This document shows, piece by piece, positions 1-8,080 of a stretch of DNA of 16,968 nt (position 1 is the stretch's first letter; each line of letters begins with the position of its first letter). The notes under the pieces were generated by a model, which ran no database searches, was not told the origin of the DNA, and saw nothing but the letters and a program-made list of their open reading frames with translations. The position numbers and the translations under genes are program-made. The DNA comes from Methanobacteriota archaeon (GTDB taxonomy: Archaea; JACRDV01), in assembly GCA_024860865.1 (NCBI GenBank), contig JACRDV010000088.1:1-16968 (forward strand), written 5' to 3'.

Positions 1-311
1 AGCGCCTCACCTGATTTAAAACGTTTGTCTTGGCGCGCATAGCTGAGGTATGGTATTATAGCTGTGACTTTTTTTGCACCGTGATCAGAGGCAATGTCTA
101 AGATAAAAAGTAGCTCGATTAAATGATCATTTTGCGGGCGATAAGTCGATTGGATTACCGTTACTTCTTGATCTTTCATTTCACAAGCAACTTGCACATA
201 TAGTTCCCCGTCAGGGAACTTCTTTACTAAAGGGGCTGAAAATTCAACATCTAGCTCTTTTGCAACTTTAGTAGCAAGCTCTTGAGAAGCAGATCCGCCT
301 ATAATGATCAT
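1..311 (-). CDS. prs: Ribose-phosphate pyrophosphokinase (PRPP synthetase), 5' part only
   Basis: Makes PRPP from ribose 5-phosphate and ATP for nucleotide and histidine synthesis in the cytoplasm. The first 103 residues are visible; the gene runs off the left edge. The N-terminus MIIIGGSASQELA, the FPDGELYVQ block (residues 32-40) and the YARQDKRFKSGEA block near residue 91, which includes the ATP-binding Arg-Gln region, are characteristic of Prs. The start is the ATG at 309-311, with a GAGG ribosome-binding site a few bases upstream on the minus strand. It is divergent from lonB across a 244-bp AT-rich spacer. The same window carries hisE, whose product acts on a PRPP-derived compound, but far away in another operon. 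The family call is secure from these motifs even though the C-terminal two thirds are not visible. Confidence 0.93.
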   Translation of the reverse strand, partial: MIIIGGSASQELATKVAKELDVEFSAPLVKKFPDGELYVQVACEMKDQEVTVIQSTYRPQNDHLIELLFILDIASDHGAKKVTAIIPYLSYARQDKRFKSGEA

Positions 312-555
312 TTTAACCTCTAAAAAATATATTAATTCGAATAAAAAACTATTCTTTTAGCAGAAAAGTTGGATAGGTAAAAATTTTAAATAAGAGATAA
401 GATACTAATTTAAGCCTAAAAATGCTATATGAATTAGTTTCTTTAGAGTATTTACTCGTACAATAATCTTAATTTGAGATAAAGCTTATTTTAAAGAAGA
501 ACAATATTAAACAAACCATATTGGTTGAAAAGCTTACCTTAAGAATGGTATAAAA

Positions 556-3500
556 ATGAAAGAAGTTAACACTAATATTAAAACAACAGAAGAAATTCAA
601 ATCCCAAAGAAATTAATTGAGCAAGTTATAGGCCAAGACCAAGCAGTTGAGGTCATTAAGAAAGCTGCTGTACAAAAGCGCCATGTGTTGCTAGTTGGGG
701 AGCCCGGAACAGGAAAATCTATGCTTGGACTTGCGATGGCAGAATTGCTTCCAAAAGAAGAACTTCAAGATATTTTAGTGTATCCCGGCATTGAAGATAA
801 GAATAACCCAGAAATCAAAGTTGTGCCAGCTGGTGAAGGCAAGCAGATAGTCTCAAAAGCTCGCTTCAGGTCAAAAGAAGGTGAGAGGAAAAAACATCTT
901 TTTGGAACTTTGATTATTTTTGGCATTCTATTCCTCGGATTAGTGACTTGGGTTCAATCAAAATCTCCAACTGGTTTTTTAGTAGCTATGTTAGTTGCTG
1001 TAATGGTTTTCATAGCACTTGGAACTATTCGAGTTAGAGAAGAAGTTGAATCCCCAAAACTTTTGGTTAGCAATCAACCTGATACTATCGCTCCATTCGT
1101 TGATGGAACGGGCGCTCATGCTGGGGCGCTTCTTGGAGATGTGAGGCACGATCCCTTCCAGTGTATTCCAGATTATGAACAGGTTCAATTGCCAAACGGA
1201 AGGCCGATTAAAATTAGTAAACTATTGGATAGGTTTTTCGAGGATAAGCACCCCGAAGAAATAGAGTTACATCCTAATCAGCAGTTCCAAGTACTGGCAG
1301 GCTTTGATGATAAGTTCGGATTTATAAAAGCAAATGTTGTAAAAGTATTCAGAAGATTTTATGATGGGGCATTAATTGAACTCGAAACTAGGCGTGGTTA
1401 TAAGATAAGGGTGACGCCTAACCATCCAATAGCGATTTTTAATGCTAACGGGACTGTGAAATATATTGAAGCAACACGAATTAAAAAAGGAATATTAAGT
1501 ATTGTACCTTACAAGCTACCAATCGAAACTAAAGAAATATTGAATAAAGAAAAACTACTGCTCTATGCGGACATACTGGCAGATGGTTACGTTGGTGAAA
1601 GAAGTGTAATCTTCAAGCTCAGACGGGAGTTTAAAATAAAATGGATTCTGACTCATATCCAAGCTTGCGGACTTAAGCCGAATGTACTAGTCCGAAATAA
1701 AGATACACTTATCTATATTAATTCAGCAGAGTTTGTTAGAGAATTAAGCCGCATCGGACTGTTAGAAGATGGTAAGAAAAAAATACCCTCAATTATTTTT
1801 GACCAGCCTGCAAAGAATATCAAAACGTTCATAGCAGAATACTTTGCAATAGATGGATACGTTGGTAAGCAAGGTCAGTTTGAACTCATATCAAAAGAAT
1901 TAATCAGCGATTTTGTATCACTCCTGCTCAAAATAGGCATAAAGGCTAAGGTAAGAGAAAGGATAGATAGAGGATTTGGAAAAGGAAAAATCCAGCCGGA
2001 ACTTATTTTCTCCAATTATGAGTTTGCTAAATTTTACTACCCTACAACAATAAATCCATATCATAGACAGAACTTGAGAAAGTATCTCAGAGAAACAAGA
2101 AGTACACATGTGACATATGATGATAACATACCACTCGGTTTTGATGTTTTAGAAAGATTGAGAGATGCAATTGGACTAAGTAGGGCGCGAATACATAAAA
2201 GCTACTATGCTATGAATCCTAAGGTGGATACATATACCACCCCAACAAGAGGTTTGCTCCGGCATGTAGTTTCAGTTTTTCAACAACATTTGAATTGTTC
2301 TGAGTTTTATAAATTGAGAGACATCGTATATGGAAGTTATGGGTTTGATGAAATTGTTAACCTGCGTTTAGTTCGCTATAAGGGCTATGTGTATAACGTG
2401 ACAACAACGACCGGGAACTACTTAGTAAATAATATTCTAACCCACAATTCCGGCGGACTCGAAACGCCAGCACACGAGAGAGTTGAGGCAGGAGCGATCC
2501 ATAGAGCGCACAAAGGAGTATTATTTATTGATGAGATAGCGACCCTTGGACCTAGGAGCCAACAAGAGTTACTCACTGCAATGCAAGAGAAAGCATATCC
2601 GATCACTGGCCAAAGCGAGAGAAGTTCCGGTGCGATGACAAGAACAAAGCCAGTTCCATGCGACTTCATTTTGATAGCGGCAGGCAATCTACCAGTTGTA
2701 GAAAAAATGCATCCAGCTTTGAGATCTAGGATGCGCGGTTATGGTTATGAGGTTTATATGAATGACACTATACCTGATACTCCGGAAAACCAAGAGAAAC
2801 TTGCTAGATTTGTTGCTCAAGAGGTAATTAAAGATGGCAAAATTCCCCACTTCGCTAAAGAAGCTGTAGAGGAGATAATTAGAGAGGCCAGGCGCAGGTC
2901 AGGTAGAAAAGGCCATCTAACCCTTAGGCTTAGAGACCTTGGTGGGCTGATTAGAGCAGCTGGAGATATTGCAAGGTCAAAGAGTGCCAAATATGTTGAA
3001 CTTGAACATGTACTTGCTGCTAAAGATACTGCTAGGACTCTTGAGAAACAGCTTGCTGATAGATTCATTGAACGCAAGAAGGAGTATCAAGTTTTTAAGA
3101 CGGTTGGGGCTGAAGTTGGGAGAGTTAATGGATTAGCTGTAATTGGTCCAGATTCTGGTGTTATTCTTCCAATAGTTGCAGAAGTGGCACCTGCTCTCAG
3201 CAGGGAAGAGGGAAGAGTAATTGCTACTGGCAAGCTCGGTGAAATTGCAAAAGAAGCTGTTCAAAATGTGAGCGCCTTGATTAAAAAATACACGGGTCAA
3301 AATATCAAAGACTATGATATTCATGTTCAATTTATCATGTCTCATGAGGGAGTTGAAGGTGACTCCGCTTCTATCTCAGTTGCTACAGCAGTCTTTTCAG
3401 CTTTAGAAGGAGTTCCAGTTGACCAAAGTGTTGCTATGACAGGTTCATTGAGCGTTCGCGGCGAGGTTCTGCCAGTGGGTGGAACTACTCCAAAAATAGA

Positions 3501-3744
3501 AGCTGCAGTTGAGGCGGGGATCAAAAAGGTTTTAGTGCCGAAGGCCAATGAAAAAGAAGTATTTCTTGAAGAAAAGAAAATAGGGAAAGTAGAGGTCATC
3601 CCAGTTGAAAGCATTACGGACGTTCTAGAGCATGCATTGGTTTGGAGGGATAAAAAAGACTTACTGGCTAAACTCCGTGAATTGGCAGCTAAAACTATTC
3701 CTCGCATAGGCATTTTTGAAAGGGAAAAGCCAACACCGACATAG
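556..3744 (+). CDS. lonB: Archaeal membrane-anchored ATP-dependent protease LonB, interrupted by an intein
   Basis: LonB is the membrane-bound AAA+ protease of archaea and degrades misfolded and regulatory proteins. The 1062-residue precursor shows Walker A GEPGTGKS (48-55), two hydrophobic segments (about 114-133 and 140-157) that anchor it inside the AAA+ module as expected for LonB, a 429-residue intein (203-631), Walker B VLFIDE (655-660), and a C-terminal Lon protease domain. Its catalytic dyad is Ser937 in EGDSAS and Lys980 in GGTTPKIEA; the 43-residue spacing equals that of E. coli Lon Ser679/Lys722. Removing the intein leaves 633 residues, normal for LonB, joining HDPFQ to SGGLETPAHERV. 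The ribosome-binding site is weak (GGT near 545). A T-tract follows the stop. It is probably monocistronic: prs is divergent and tldD lies 121 bp downstream with its own signals. Confidence 0.97.
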   Translation: MKEVNTNIKTTEEIQIPKKLIEQVIGQDQAVEVIKKAAVQKRHVLLVGEPGTGKSMLGLAMAELLPKEELQDILVYPGIEDKNNPEIKVVPAGEGKQIVSKARFRSKEGERKKHLFGTLIIFGILFLGLVTWVQSKSPTGFLVAMLVAVMVFIALGTIRVREEVESPKLLVSNQPDTIAPFVDGTGAHAGALLGDVRHDPFQCIPDYEQVQLPNGRPIKISKLLDRFFEDKHPEEIELHPNQQFQVLAGFDDKFGFIKANVVKVFRRFYDGALIELETRRGYKIRVTPNHPIAIFNANGTVKYIEATRIKKGILSIVPYKLPIETKEILNKEKLLLYADILADGYVGERSVIFKLRREFKIKWILTHIQACGLKPNVLVRNKDTLIYINSAEFVRELSRIGLLEDGKKKIPSIIFDQPAKNIKTFIAEYFAIDGYVGKQGQFELISKELISDFVSLLLKIGIKAKVRERIDRGFGKGKIQPELIFSNYEFAKFYYPTTINPYHRQNLRKYLRETRSTHVTYDDNIPLGFDVLERLRDAIGLSRARIHKSYYAMNPKVDTYTTPTRGLLRHVVSVFQQHLNCSEFYKLRDIVYGSYGFDEIVNLRLVRYKGYVYNVTTTTGNYLVNNILTHNSGGLETPAHERVEAGAIHRAHKGVLFIDEIATLGPRSQQELLTAMQEKAYPITGQSERSSGAMTRTKPVPCDFILIAAGNLPVVEKMHPALRSRMRGYGYEVYMNDTIPDTPENQEKLARFVAQEVIKDGKIPHFAKEAVEEIIREARRRSGRKGHLTLRLRDLGGLIRAAGDIARSKSAKYVELEHVLAAKDTARTLEKQLADRFIERKKEYQVFKTVGAEVGRVNGLAVIGPDSGVILPIVAEVAPALSREEGRVIATGKLGEIAKEAVQNVSALIKKYTGQNIKDYDIHVQFIMSHEGVEGDSASISVATAVFSALEGVPVDQSVAMTGSLSVRGEVLPVGGTTPKIEAAVEAGIKKVLVPKANEKEVFLEEKKIGKVEVIPVESITDVLEHALVWRDKKDLLAKLRELAAKTIPRIGIFEREKPTPT
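1162..2448 (+). mobile_element. LonB intein with DOD (LAGLIDADG) homing endonuclease
   Basis: In-frame protein-splicing element of 429 residues (precursor 203-631). It begins with the nucleophile Cys203 directly after HDPFQ and ends with the penultimate His630-Asn631 followed by extein Ser632. Block B is visible as TPNHP with the conserved Thr-x-x-His spacing, and block F/G as VYNVTTTTGNYLV...NNILTHN. Between the splicing halves are two LAGLIDADG-type helices, LYADILADGYVG and AEYFAIDGYVG, each keeping the acidic residue and the glycine, so the endonuclease looks intact. It sits between Walker A and Walker B, so unspliced LonB cannot form its ATPase site. Inteins in archaeal Lon genes are known; this insertion point matches, from memory, the one in Thermococcales Lon. 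All key splicing residues are present, so splicing is expected to be functional. Confidence 0.95.
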
Positions 3745-3770
3745 ATTTTGGTTAAATTTAAAAATACAAC

Positions 3771-3783
3771 TTTTTTCTTTTTT
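3771..3783 (+). terminator. T-rich transcription terminator after lonB
   Basis: A TTTTTTCTTTTTT tract lies 27 bases after the lonB stop codon on the coding strand. Archaeal RNA polymerase terminates at such T-tracts without needing a hairpin. It separates lonB from tldD. Confidence 0.55.
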
Positions 3784-3865
3784 CAAACTTTTTAACTCTC
3801 CCAATTTTTTGGTTTTTAAAGGCAAAATTTTTAAGTTTAAATTTAAAATGTTTTAAGGTGGAAAA

Positions 3866-5242
3866 GTGGGAAATCCAGAAAAAATAATTGCTAATGTTAT
3901 TTCAAGTGGCGCGGAGTACGTTGACATTCGCATTTTTAGGGGAACAAGAACTTCACTTGAAATCCAAGAACAAAAAATCAAGGAAATTTTGACAGGATTT
4001 GAGCATGGAGCAGGTATTCGAGTTCTATTCAATGGCTCTTGGGGATTTGCTTCAACAAGCGATTTATCAAAATTAGATTCTGTAGCTGAGACCGCACTCA
4101 AACTCGCAAAATCAACTTCTAAGGTAAGTAAGCGCGAAAGCTTCAAGCTAGCATCAATTCGAGCAAAAAAGGATAGCTTTGTACTTAAAGTCGAAAAAGA
4201 CCCTAAGGATATTTCGATTGAGCGGAAAAAACAACTTCTAATAGATGTGGATACAGCAGCTAGAGCATTTCCTGAAGTAGTAAGTGTTAGAGCTAAATAT
4301 GCGGAAGGTGTTGGAACAGCGGCACTATTTACATCGGAGGGGACATCCATTGAAACTGAACTTACCAAAACAATAGTTGTTATCGAGGCAATTGCAAGAA
4401 GAAATAATAACCTTCAGTTTGGATATGAAACTGTTGGAGCATCAGCTGGATTTGAAGCGGTTGAAAATGCAAGCGTGCTTGGGAGAATTGCCGCTCAAAA
4501 AGCAGTTGAATTGCTCGGTGCAGAACACTGTCCGGCTGGAAAGTTTCCGATTATAATGGATCCAAAACTTACTGGAGTTTTTATTCATGAGGCTCTTGGG
4601 CATGCTGCTGAGGGCGACAATATCTTACAAAAGAATTCTGTGCTTGAAGGCAAACTTGGAACAAAGATTGGTTCTAAATATGTAACAGTTATCGATGATC
4701 CAACAATTAAAAATAGTTTTGGATTTTATCCTTATGATGACGAAGGAGTGAATGCAAGAAAAAATATAATAGTGAAAGACGGGATTTTGACTTCATACTT
4801 ACATTCGCGTGAAACAGCTTCTAAATTAAAATCTGAATCAACTGGAAATGCTAGAGCAGAAGGCTATCATGCTAAACCCATCGTTAGAATGAGCAATACA
4901 TACATCGAGCCAGGTAATTGGACATTTGAGGAAATGATTGAAGATATTAATCTTGGAGTTTATGTTAAGGGTTTGCGCGGAGGTCAAGTAGATCCAGCGA
5001 AGGGTTTATTCCAATTTGCTGCTGAATGCGGTTATTTAATAGAAAAAGGCAAACTCACTAAAACTCTACGAAATATTGCATTCTCCGGCGAGACTCTTAA
5101 CATTTTAGAGAGAGTTGATGCCGTTGGAAAAGATTTTCAACTTAGCCCTGGTATGTGTGGGAAACTCGGGCAATTAGCAGCAACAGGAGATGGAGGCCCG
5201 CATGTTAGAGTTTCAGAAGCTTTAGTTGGTGGCTTGGGATGA
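3866..5242 (+). CDS. tldD: TldD family metalloprotease subunit
   Basis: TldD is the catalytic subunit of the TldD/TldE (PmbA) heterodimeric zinc protease, which degrades or trims unfolded and modified peptides through a pore between the two subunits. The 458-residue protein carries the zinc-binding motif HEALGH at 241-246, followed by AAEGD, and the C-terminal SPGMCGK segment with the third zinc ligand Cys431. Length and both motifs are typical of the family. I chose the GTG at 3866 because a strong AAGGTGG ribosome-binding site (3855-3861) lies five bases upstream. The AT-rich stretch just before it (TTTTTAAGTTTAAATTTAAA, about 3828-3847) can supply a TATA box. The stop overlaps the tldE start by four bases (ATGA), so the two subunits are translationally coupled. 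In bacteria this protease matures ribosomally made peptides such as microcin B17; the archaeal substrate is unknown. Confidence 0.95.
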   Translation: MGNPEKIIANVISSGAEYVDIRIFRGTRTSLEIQEQKIKEILTGFEHGAGIRVLFNGSWGFASTSDLSKLDSVAETALKLAKSTSKVSKRESFKLASIRAKKDSFVLKVEKDPKDISIERKKQLLIDVDTAARAFPEVVSVRAKYAEGVGTAALFTSEGTSIETELTKTIVVIEAIARRNNNLQFGYETVGASAGFEAVENASVLGRIAAQKAVELLGAEHCPAGKFPIIMDPKLTGVFIHEALGHAAEGDNILQKNSVLEGKLGTKIGSKYVTVIDDPTIKNSFGFYPYDDEGVNARKNIIVKDGILTSYLHSRETASKLKSESTGNARAEGYHAKPIVRMSNTYIEPGNWTFEEMIEDINLGVYVKGLRGGQVDPAKGLFQFAAECGYLIEKGKLTKTLRNIAFSGETLNILERVDAVGKDFQLSPGMCGKLGQLAATGDGGPHVRVSEALVGGLG

Positions 5243-6555
5243 TTGACATAGCTAACTCTTGTGTTAAATATGCCCTCAAGCTTGGAGCTCAATCAGCTGA
5301 AGCGTTTGCTGGAAACTATGATGTATTGCGCGTCAGCATAAGTAAGGGCGAAGTTGAAACTGGCAAGAGAACAATCGGCAGTGGAGTTGGTGTGCGTGCG
5401 GTCATAGATGGCAGCATCGGGTTTTCGTACACTAGCGACATTTCAAAACTAGAAAAAGTGGTTGAAGAAGCAATTAAATTTGCAAAAGTTGGAGACAAGG
5501 ATCCTTCATTCAAAAGTCTGCCACATCCATCAGAGTACCCAATAGTTAAAGGAACCTTCGACAATAAAATTGAAGAACTTAGTATAGAGGATTCGCTTGA
5601 GTTTGTTCAAACAATGATTTTAGCAGCAAAGAATGTTTCTCCTTCAATCAAAGTTCCAGTTGGAGAATTTATAAGCAATAAAGAAGAAATTTTTATAGCA
5701 AATTCAGAGGGAATTGAGGCTACCGATAAAGGCACATATGTAGAAGCTAGTTTAAATGCAATGATTAAAAATAGTGGAGAAGTATCCACGGCGATCGAAT
5801 ATTTCGCTTCAAGAAAATTTGATTTGGATCCATCTCTAGTTGGGGAGAAAGCTGCTAGTCTAGCTCTCAAATCTCTTAATAGTAAAAAAATTGAAACCCA
5901 GGAAACTCAGGCAATTCTTGAGCCATTTGCAGTTACAGAGTTACTTGAAAGTATCTTTATTCCAGCTTTAAGTGCCGAAGCTGTTCAGCAAAATGAGTCA
6001 ATTTACAAAAACAAACTTGGTGAGCAAATTGTTTCTCCAATTTTAACAGTGGTAGATGATGGGACATTGGGATTAAAAACCAGTATTTTTGATGGAGAAG
6101 GAACGCCATCTAAAAGAACACTTATTATTGAGAATGGAATTTTGAGATCATATTTATATGACTCTTATACAGCCGGCAAAGATGGTGTGGAAAGCACTGG
6201 CAATGCTATTAGAAGTTCATATGCTACAATACCCAAAATTGGCCCCACGAATTTTATAATTCAACCAAAGGTTTCCTATGAAAAACTCGTTTCTGAAGTT
6301 AGAGATGGCATATTAATTACTGGAACAATTGGGGCACATACAGGAAATCCTATTTCTGGCGATTTTTCGGTTGAAACAAGGAACGCATTTAAAATTGAAA
6401 AAGGAGAGATAGTTTATCCAGTAAAACAAATTATGTTGGTTGGAAATATTTTTGAGCTTTTAAAAGAAGTTGATGGAATCGGGGACAATGCTAGACAAAT
6501 TGACTCGGTTTTCTCTCCTTCCATTCGTATTTCCAAAGCTAAGTTTGTAAGCTAA
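5239..6555 (+). CDS. tldE: TldE/PmbA family protease subunit (non-catalytic partner)
   Basis: Partner of TldD in the heterodimeric metalloprotease. The 438-residue protein has the same overall fold signature (an N-terminal region similar to TldD, then a C-terminal barrel with DGEGTPSKRT and ESTGNAIR segments) but no HExxxH zinc motif, as expected for TldE/PmbA, which shapes the chamber without catalysing cleavage. It starts at the ATG inside the ATGA overlap with the tldD stop, so it is the second gene of a two-gene unit and is co-translated at near-equal amounts. A small hairpin (6569-6582) lies 13 bases after the stop. The next gene, a radical SAM protein, is on the same strand but 229 bp away with its own ribosome-binding site, so co-transcription is possible but not shown. 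Confidence 0.93.
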   Translation: MIDIANSCVKYALKLGAQSAEAFAGNYDVLRVSISKGEVETGKRTIGSGVGVRAVIDGSIGFSYTSDISKLEKVVEEAIKFAKVGDKDPSFKSLPHPSEYPIVKGTFDNKIEELSIEDSLEFVQTMILAAKNVSPSIKVPVGEFISNKEEIFIANSEGIEATDKGTYVEASLNAMIKNSGEVSTAIEYFASRKFDLDPSLVGEKAASLALKSLNSKKIETQETQAILEPFAVTELLESIFIPALSAEAVQQNESIYKNKLGEQIVSPILTVVDDGTLGLKTSIFDGEGTPSKRTLIIENGILRSYLYDSYTAGKDGVESTGNAIRSSYATIPKIGPTNFIIQPKVSYEKLVSEVRDGILITGTIGAHTGNPISGDFSVETRNAFKIEKGEIVYPVKQIMLVGNIFELLKEVDGIGDNARQIDSVFSPSIRISKAKFVS

Positions 6556-6568
6556 ATTTCTATAACAT

Positions 6569-6582
6569 CCTAAATTGTTAGG
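6569..6582 (+). other. Short hairpin after tldE
   Basis: CCTAA-ATTG-TTAGG is a perfect five-base stem with a four-base loop, 13 bases after the tldE stop. There is no T-tract behind it, so a role as terminator is only a guess. It may instead mark the mRNA 3' end or be chance. Confidence 0.3.
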
Positions 6583-6784
6583 TGTCACATCTATACTTTA
6601 TAGACTACAAGTTTGCTTCCCGTTACCGGTACATATTGTTTCATTTGGAACTCTTTCAGCACTTCACTTCTGACGCACCAGATACAAGTCAAGCAGGATT
6701 CTCAAAGTAGGTAGTGAGCGAGACTTAATATTACTTAAAACTATAACGTATAACAGGAACTGCGAGATTTCTGAGGGTATTTAC

Positions 6785-7876
6785 ATGTGGAAATTTCTTC
6801 GGCCAGACGCAGTTGAAATACTAGAAGACAAGCGAGTTCAGAAATCGCTAGCAAGATACTTCAGCGTAATGTTTGATAAAAAGCCAGCAAAGTACATGAT
6901 TACCCGAAGATTTCCAACTGGTATTGATTTTTCAGCTACAACTGAGAACCTTTGGAAAGCACATGATGATTTGATCAAAGATTTTGAAAAAATTCAGAAA
7001 CAAGTTGATGAAGGAAAACTTTCACTTGACCAACTTGAACCTGGAAAAGTTTCTTTACTTGATTTAAAAATTGAGATAGCTAAAAGGATTTTAAAGAATT
7101 GCCATTTTTGTGAGCGCCGTTGTGGAGTTGACAGAACAGCTGGAAAGAAGGGATTTTGTCAGGCGGGAGTTGAAGCAAGGATCGCTTCTGAGTTTCTACA
7201 TCACGGAGAGGAACCCGAGCTTGTGCCCTCCTATACTATTTTCTTTTGTGGTTGTTCATTTTATTGTATTCACTGCCAAAATTGGACTATTTCTAGATGG
7301 GTTGAGCCTGGTTGGCCGGCAACGCCGCAAGATATTGCCAAAATGGTTGATAAGAGAAGACATGAAGGAGCTCGAAACGTTAATTGGGTTGGTGGTAGTC
7401 CAACACCTAACTTACACAATATTCTCGAGTCATTAAAATATTTTCGAGTGAATATACCATCGGTTTGGAACAGCAACATGTACATGAGTGAAGAAGCGAT
7501 GAAACTACTACACGGTACTGTTGACGTATACTTAACTGACCTAAAATATGGAAATAGTGAATGTGCGCTTAAACTTTCTAAAGTAAAGAGTTATTGGGAG
7601 ATTGCAACCAGAAATCATATTATTGCATCGCGACAGGCAGAGTTGATTATTAGGCAACTAGTTTTGCCAGGGCACTTAGAGTGCTGCACTAAGCCAGCTT
7701 TAAGTTGGATTGCTAAAAACTTAGGACCAGATGTAAGGACTAACGTTCTATTTCAATATCGCCCGGAATTCAAGGCTTATGAATACGAGGGGATGAATAG
7801 AAGACTCACTATGCAGGAGATTAAACGAGCCATGGAGTTCGCAAATGAAGCTGGTTTAAAGAACTTGTTATTTTAG
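6785..7876 (+). CDS. Radical SAM protein of the PflX / pyruvate formate-lyase-activating-like family (COG1313)
   Basis: Radical SAM proteins bind a 4Fe-4S cluster through CxxxCxxC and cleave S-adenosylmethionine to a 5'-deoxyadenosyl radical. Here the motif is C157-SFY-C161-IH-C164. An upstream Cys cluster, C106-x2-C109-x3-C113-x11-C125, precedes it, an arrangement typical of the COG1313 PflX-like group and probably a second metal or Fe-S site. The 363-residue protein is slightly longer than usual because of about 100 N-terminal residues before the Cys cluster. The ATG at 6785 is supported by a GAGGGT ribosome-binding site at 6772-6777. No glycyl-radical enzyme is encoded nearby, so an activase role is doubtful and the substrate is unknown. 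It follows tldDE on the same strand. Confidence 0.88.
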   Translation: MWKFLRPDAVEILEDKRVQKSLARYFSVMFDKKPAKYMITRRFPTGIDFSATTENLWKAHDDLIKDFEKIQKQVDEGKLSLDQLEPGKVSLLDLKIEIAKRILKNCHFCERRCGVDRTAGKKGFCQAGVEARIASEFLHHGEEPELVPSYTIFFCGCSFYCIHCQNWTISRWVEPGWPATPQDIAKMVDKRRHEGARNVNWVGGSPTPNLHNILESLKYFRVNIPSVWNSNMYMSEEAMKLLHGTVDVYLTDLKYGNSECALKLSKVKSYWEIATRNHIIASRQAELIIRQLVLPGHLECCTKPALSWIAKNLGPDVRTNVLFQYRPEFKAYEYEGMNRRLTMQEIKRAMEFANEAGLKNLLF

Positions 7877-7899
7877 TAGACGGAAGGACCATAAAAAGA

Positions 7900-8062
7900 T
7901 CACAATTGAATATAGAAAATAATTGCAAGGATTATTTTCCAACCCAAATCAATGATGGCATCGTAAGTTGTTGGCAACCGCTTAGTGCGAATAATATAGA
8001 GTAACGTAACTAAGGATGCTAAAGCCAACTATCAAGAAAATAGTTCGTTTTAAGTTTATCAC
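7900..8062 (-). pseudogene. Possible small two-helix membrane protein with a frameshift
   Basis: Not a recognised family. From a GTG at 8060-8062, with a GAGATGG-like ribosome-binding site upstream on the minus strand, one frame reads MINLKRTIFLIVGFSILSYV and stops at 7982-7984. Around 8000 the neighbouring frame takes over and reads on, ending in LGWKIILAIIFYIQL with a stop at 7900-7902. Joined, this gives about 54 residues with two hydrophobic segments separated by a short basic turn (IRTKRLPTTYD), an organised pattern for a small membrane protein. The joined span is 163 bases, one more than a multiple of three, so a single extra base would explain the break. It lies 18 bases downstream of the PAP2 gene on the same strand. 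It may be a decayed gene, a sequencing error, or chance in an AT-rich spacer. Confidence 0.3.
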
Positions 8063-8080
8063 TTAATTCCATCTCATGTT

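Noticed and set aside
330-345. TTCGAAT-like stretch that could be a tRNA T-arm
   Set aside because: No acceptor stem, anticodon arm or CCA-side pairing could be found around it; no tRNA or rRNA seen anywhere in the window.
1258-2442. The large LonB insertion as a lineage-specific AAA+ domain
   Set aside because: Its ends are exact splice junctions (Cys1, HN/Ser) and it carries LAGLIDADG helices, so it is an intein.
3342-3713. 123-codon minus-strand frame in the LonB protease domain
   Set aside because: It is antisense to the catalytic Ser/Lys region of LonB and has no recognisable domain.
3853-4368. 171-codon open frame on the minus strand inside tldD
   Set aside because: It is antisense to clear tldD coding sequence, serine/leucine-rich low-complexity in style, with no family resemblance.
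7110-7436. 108-codon plus-strand frame within the radical SAM gene
   Set aside because: The overlapping frame carries the complete Cys motifs; the alternative has no domain and no ribosome-binding site.
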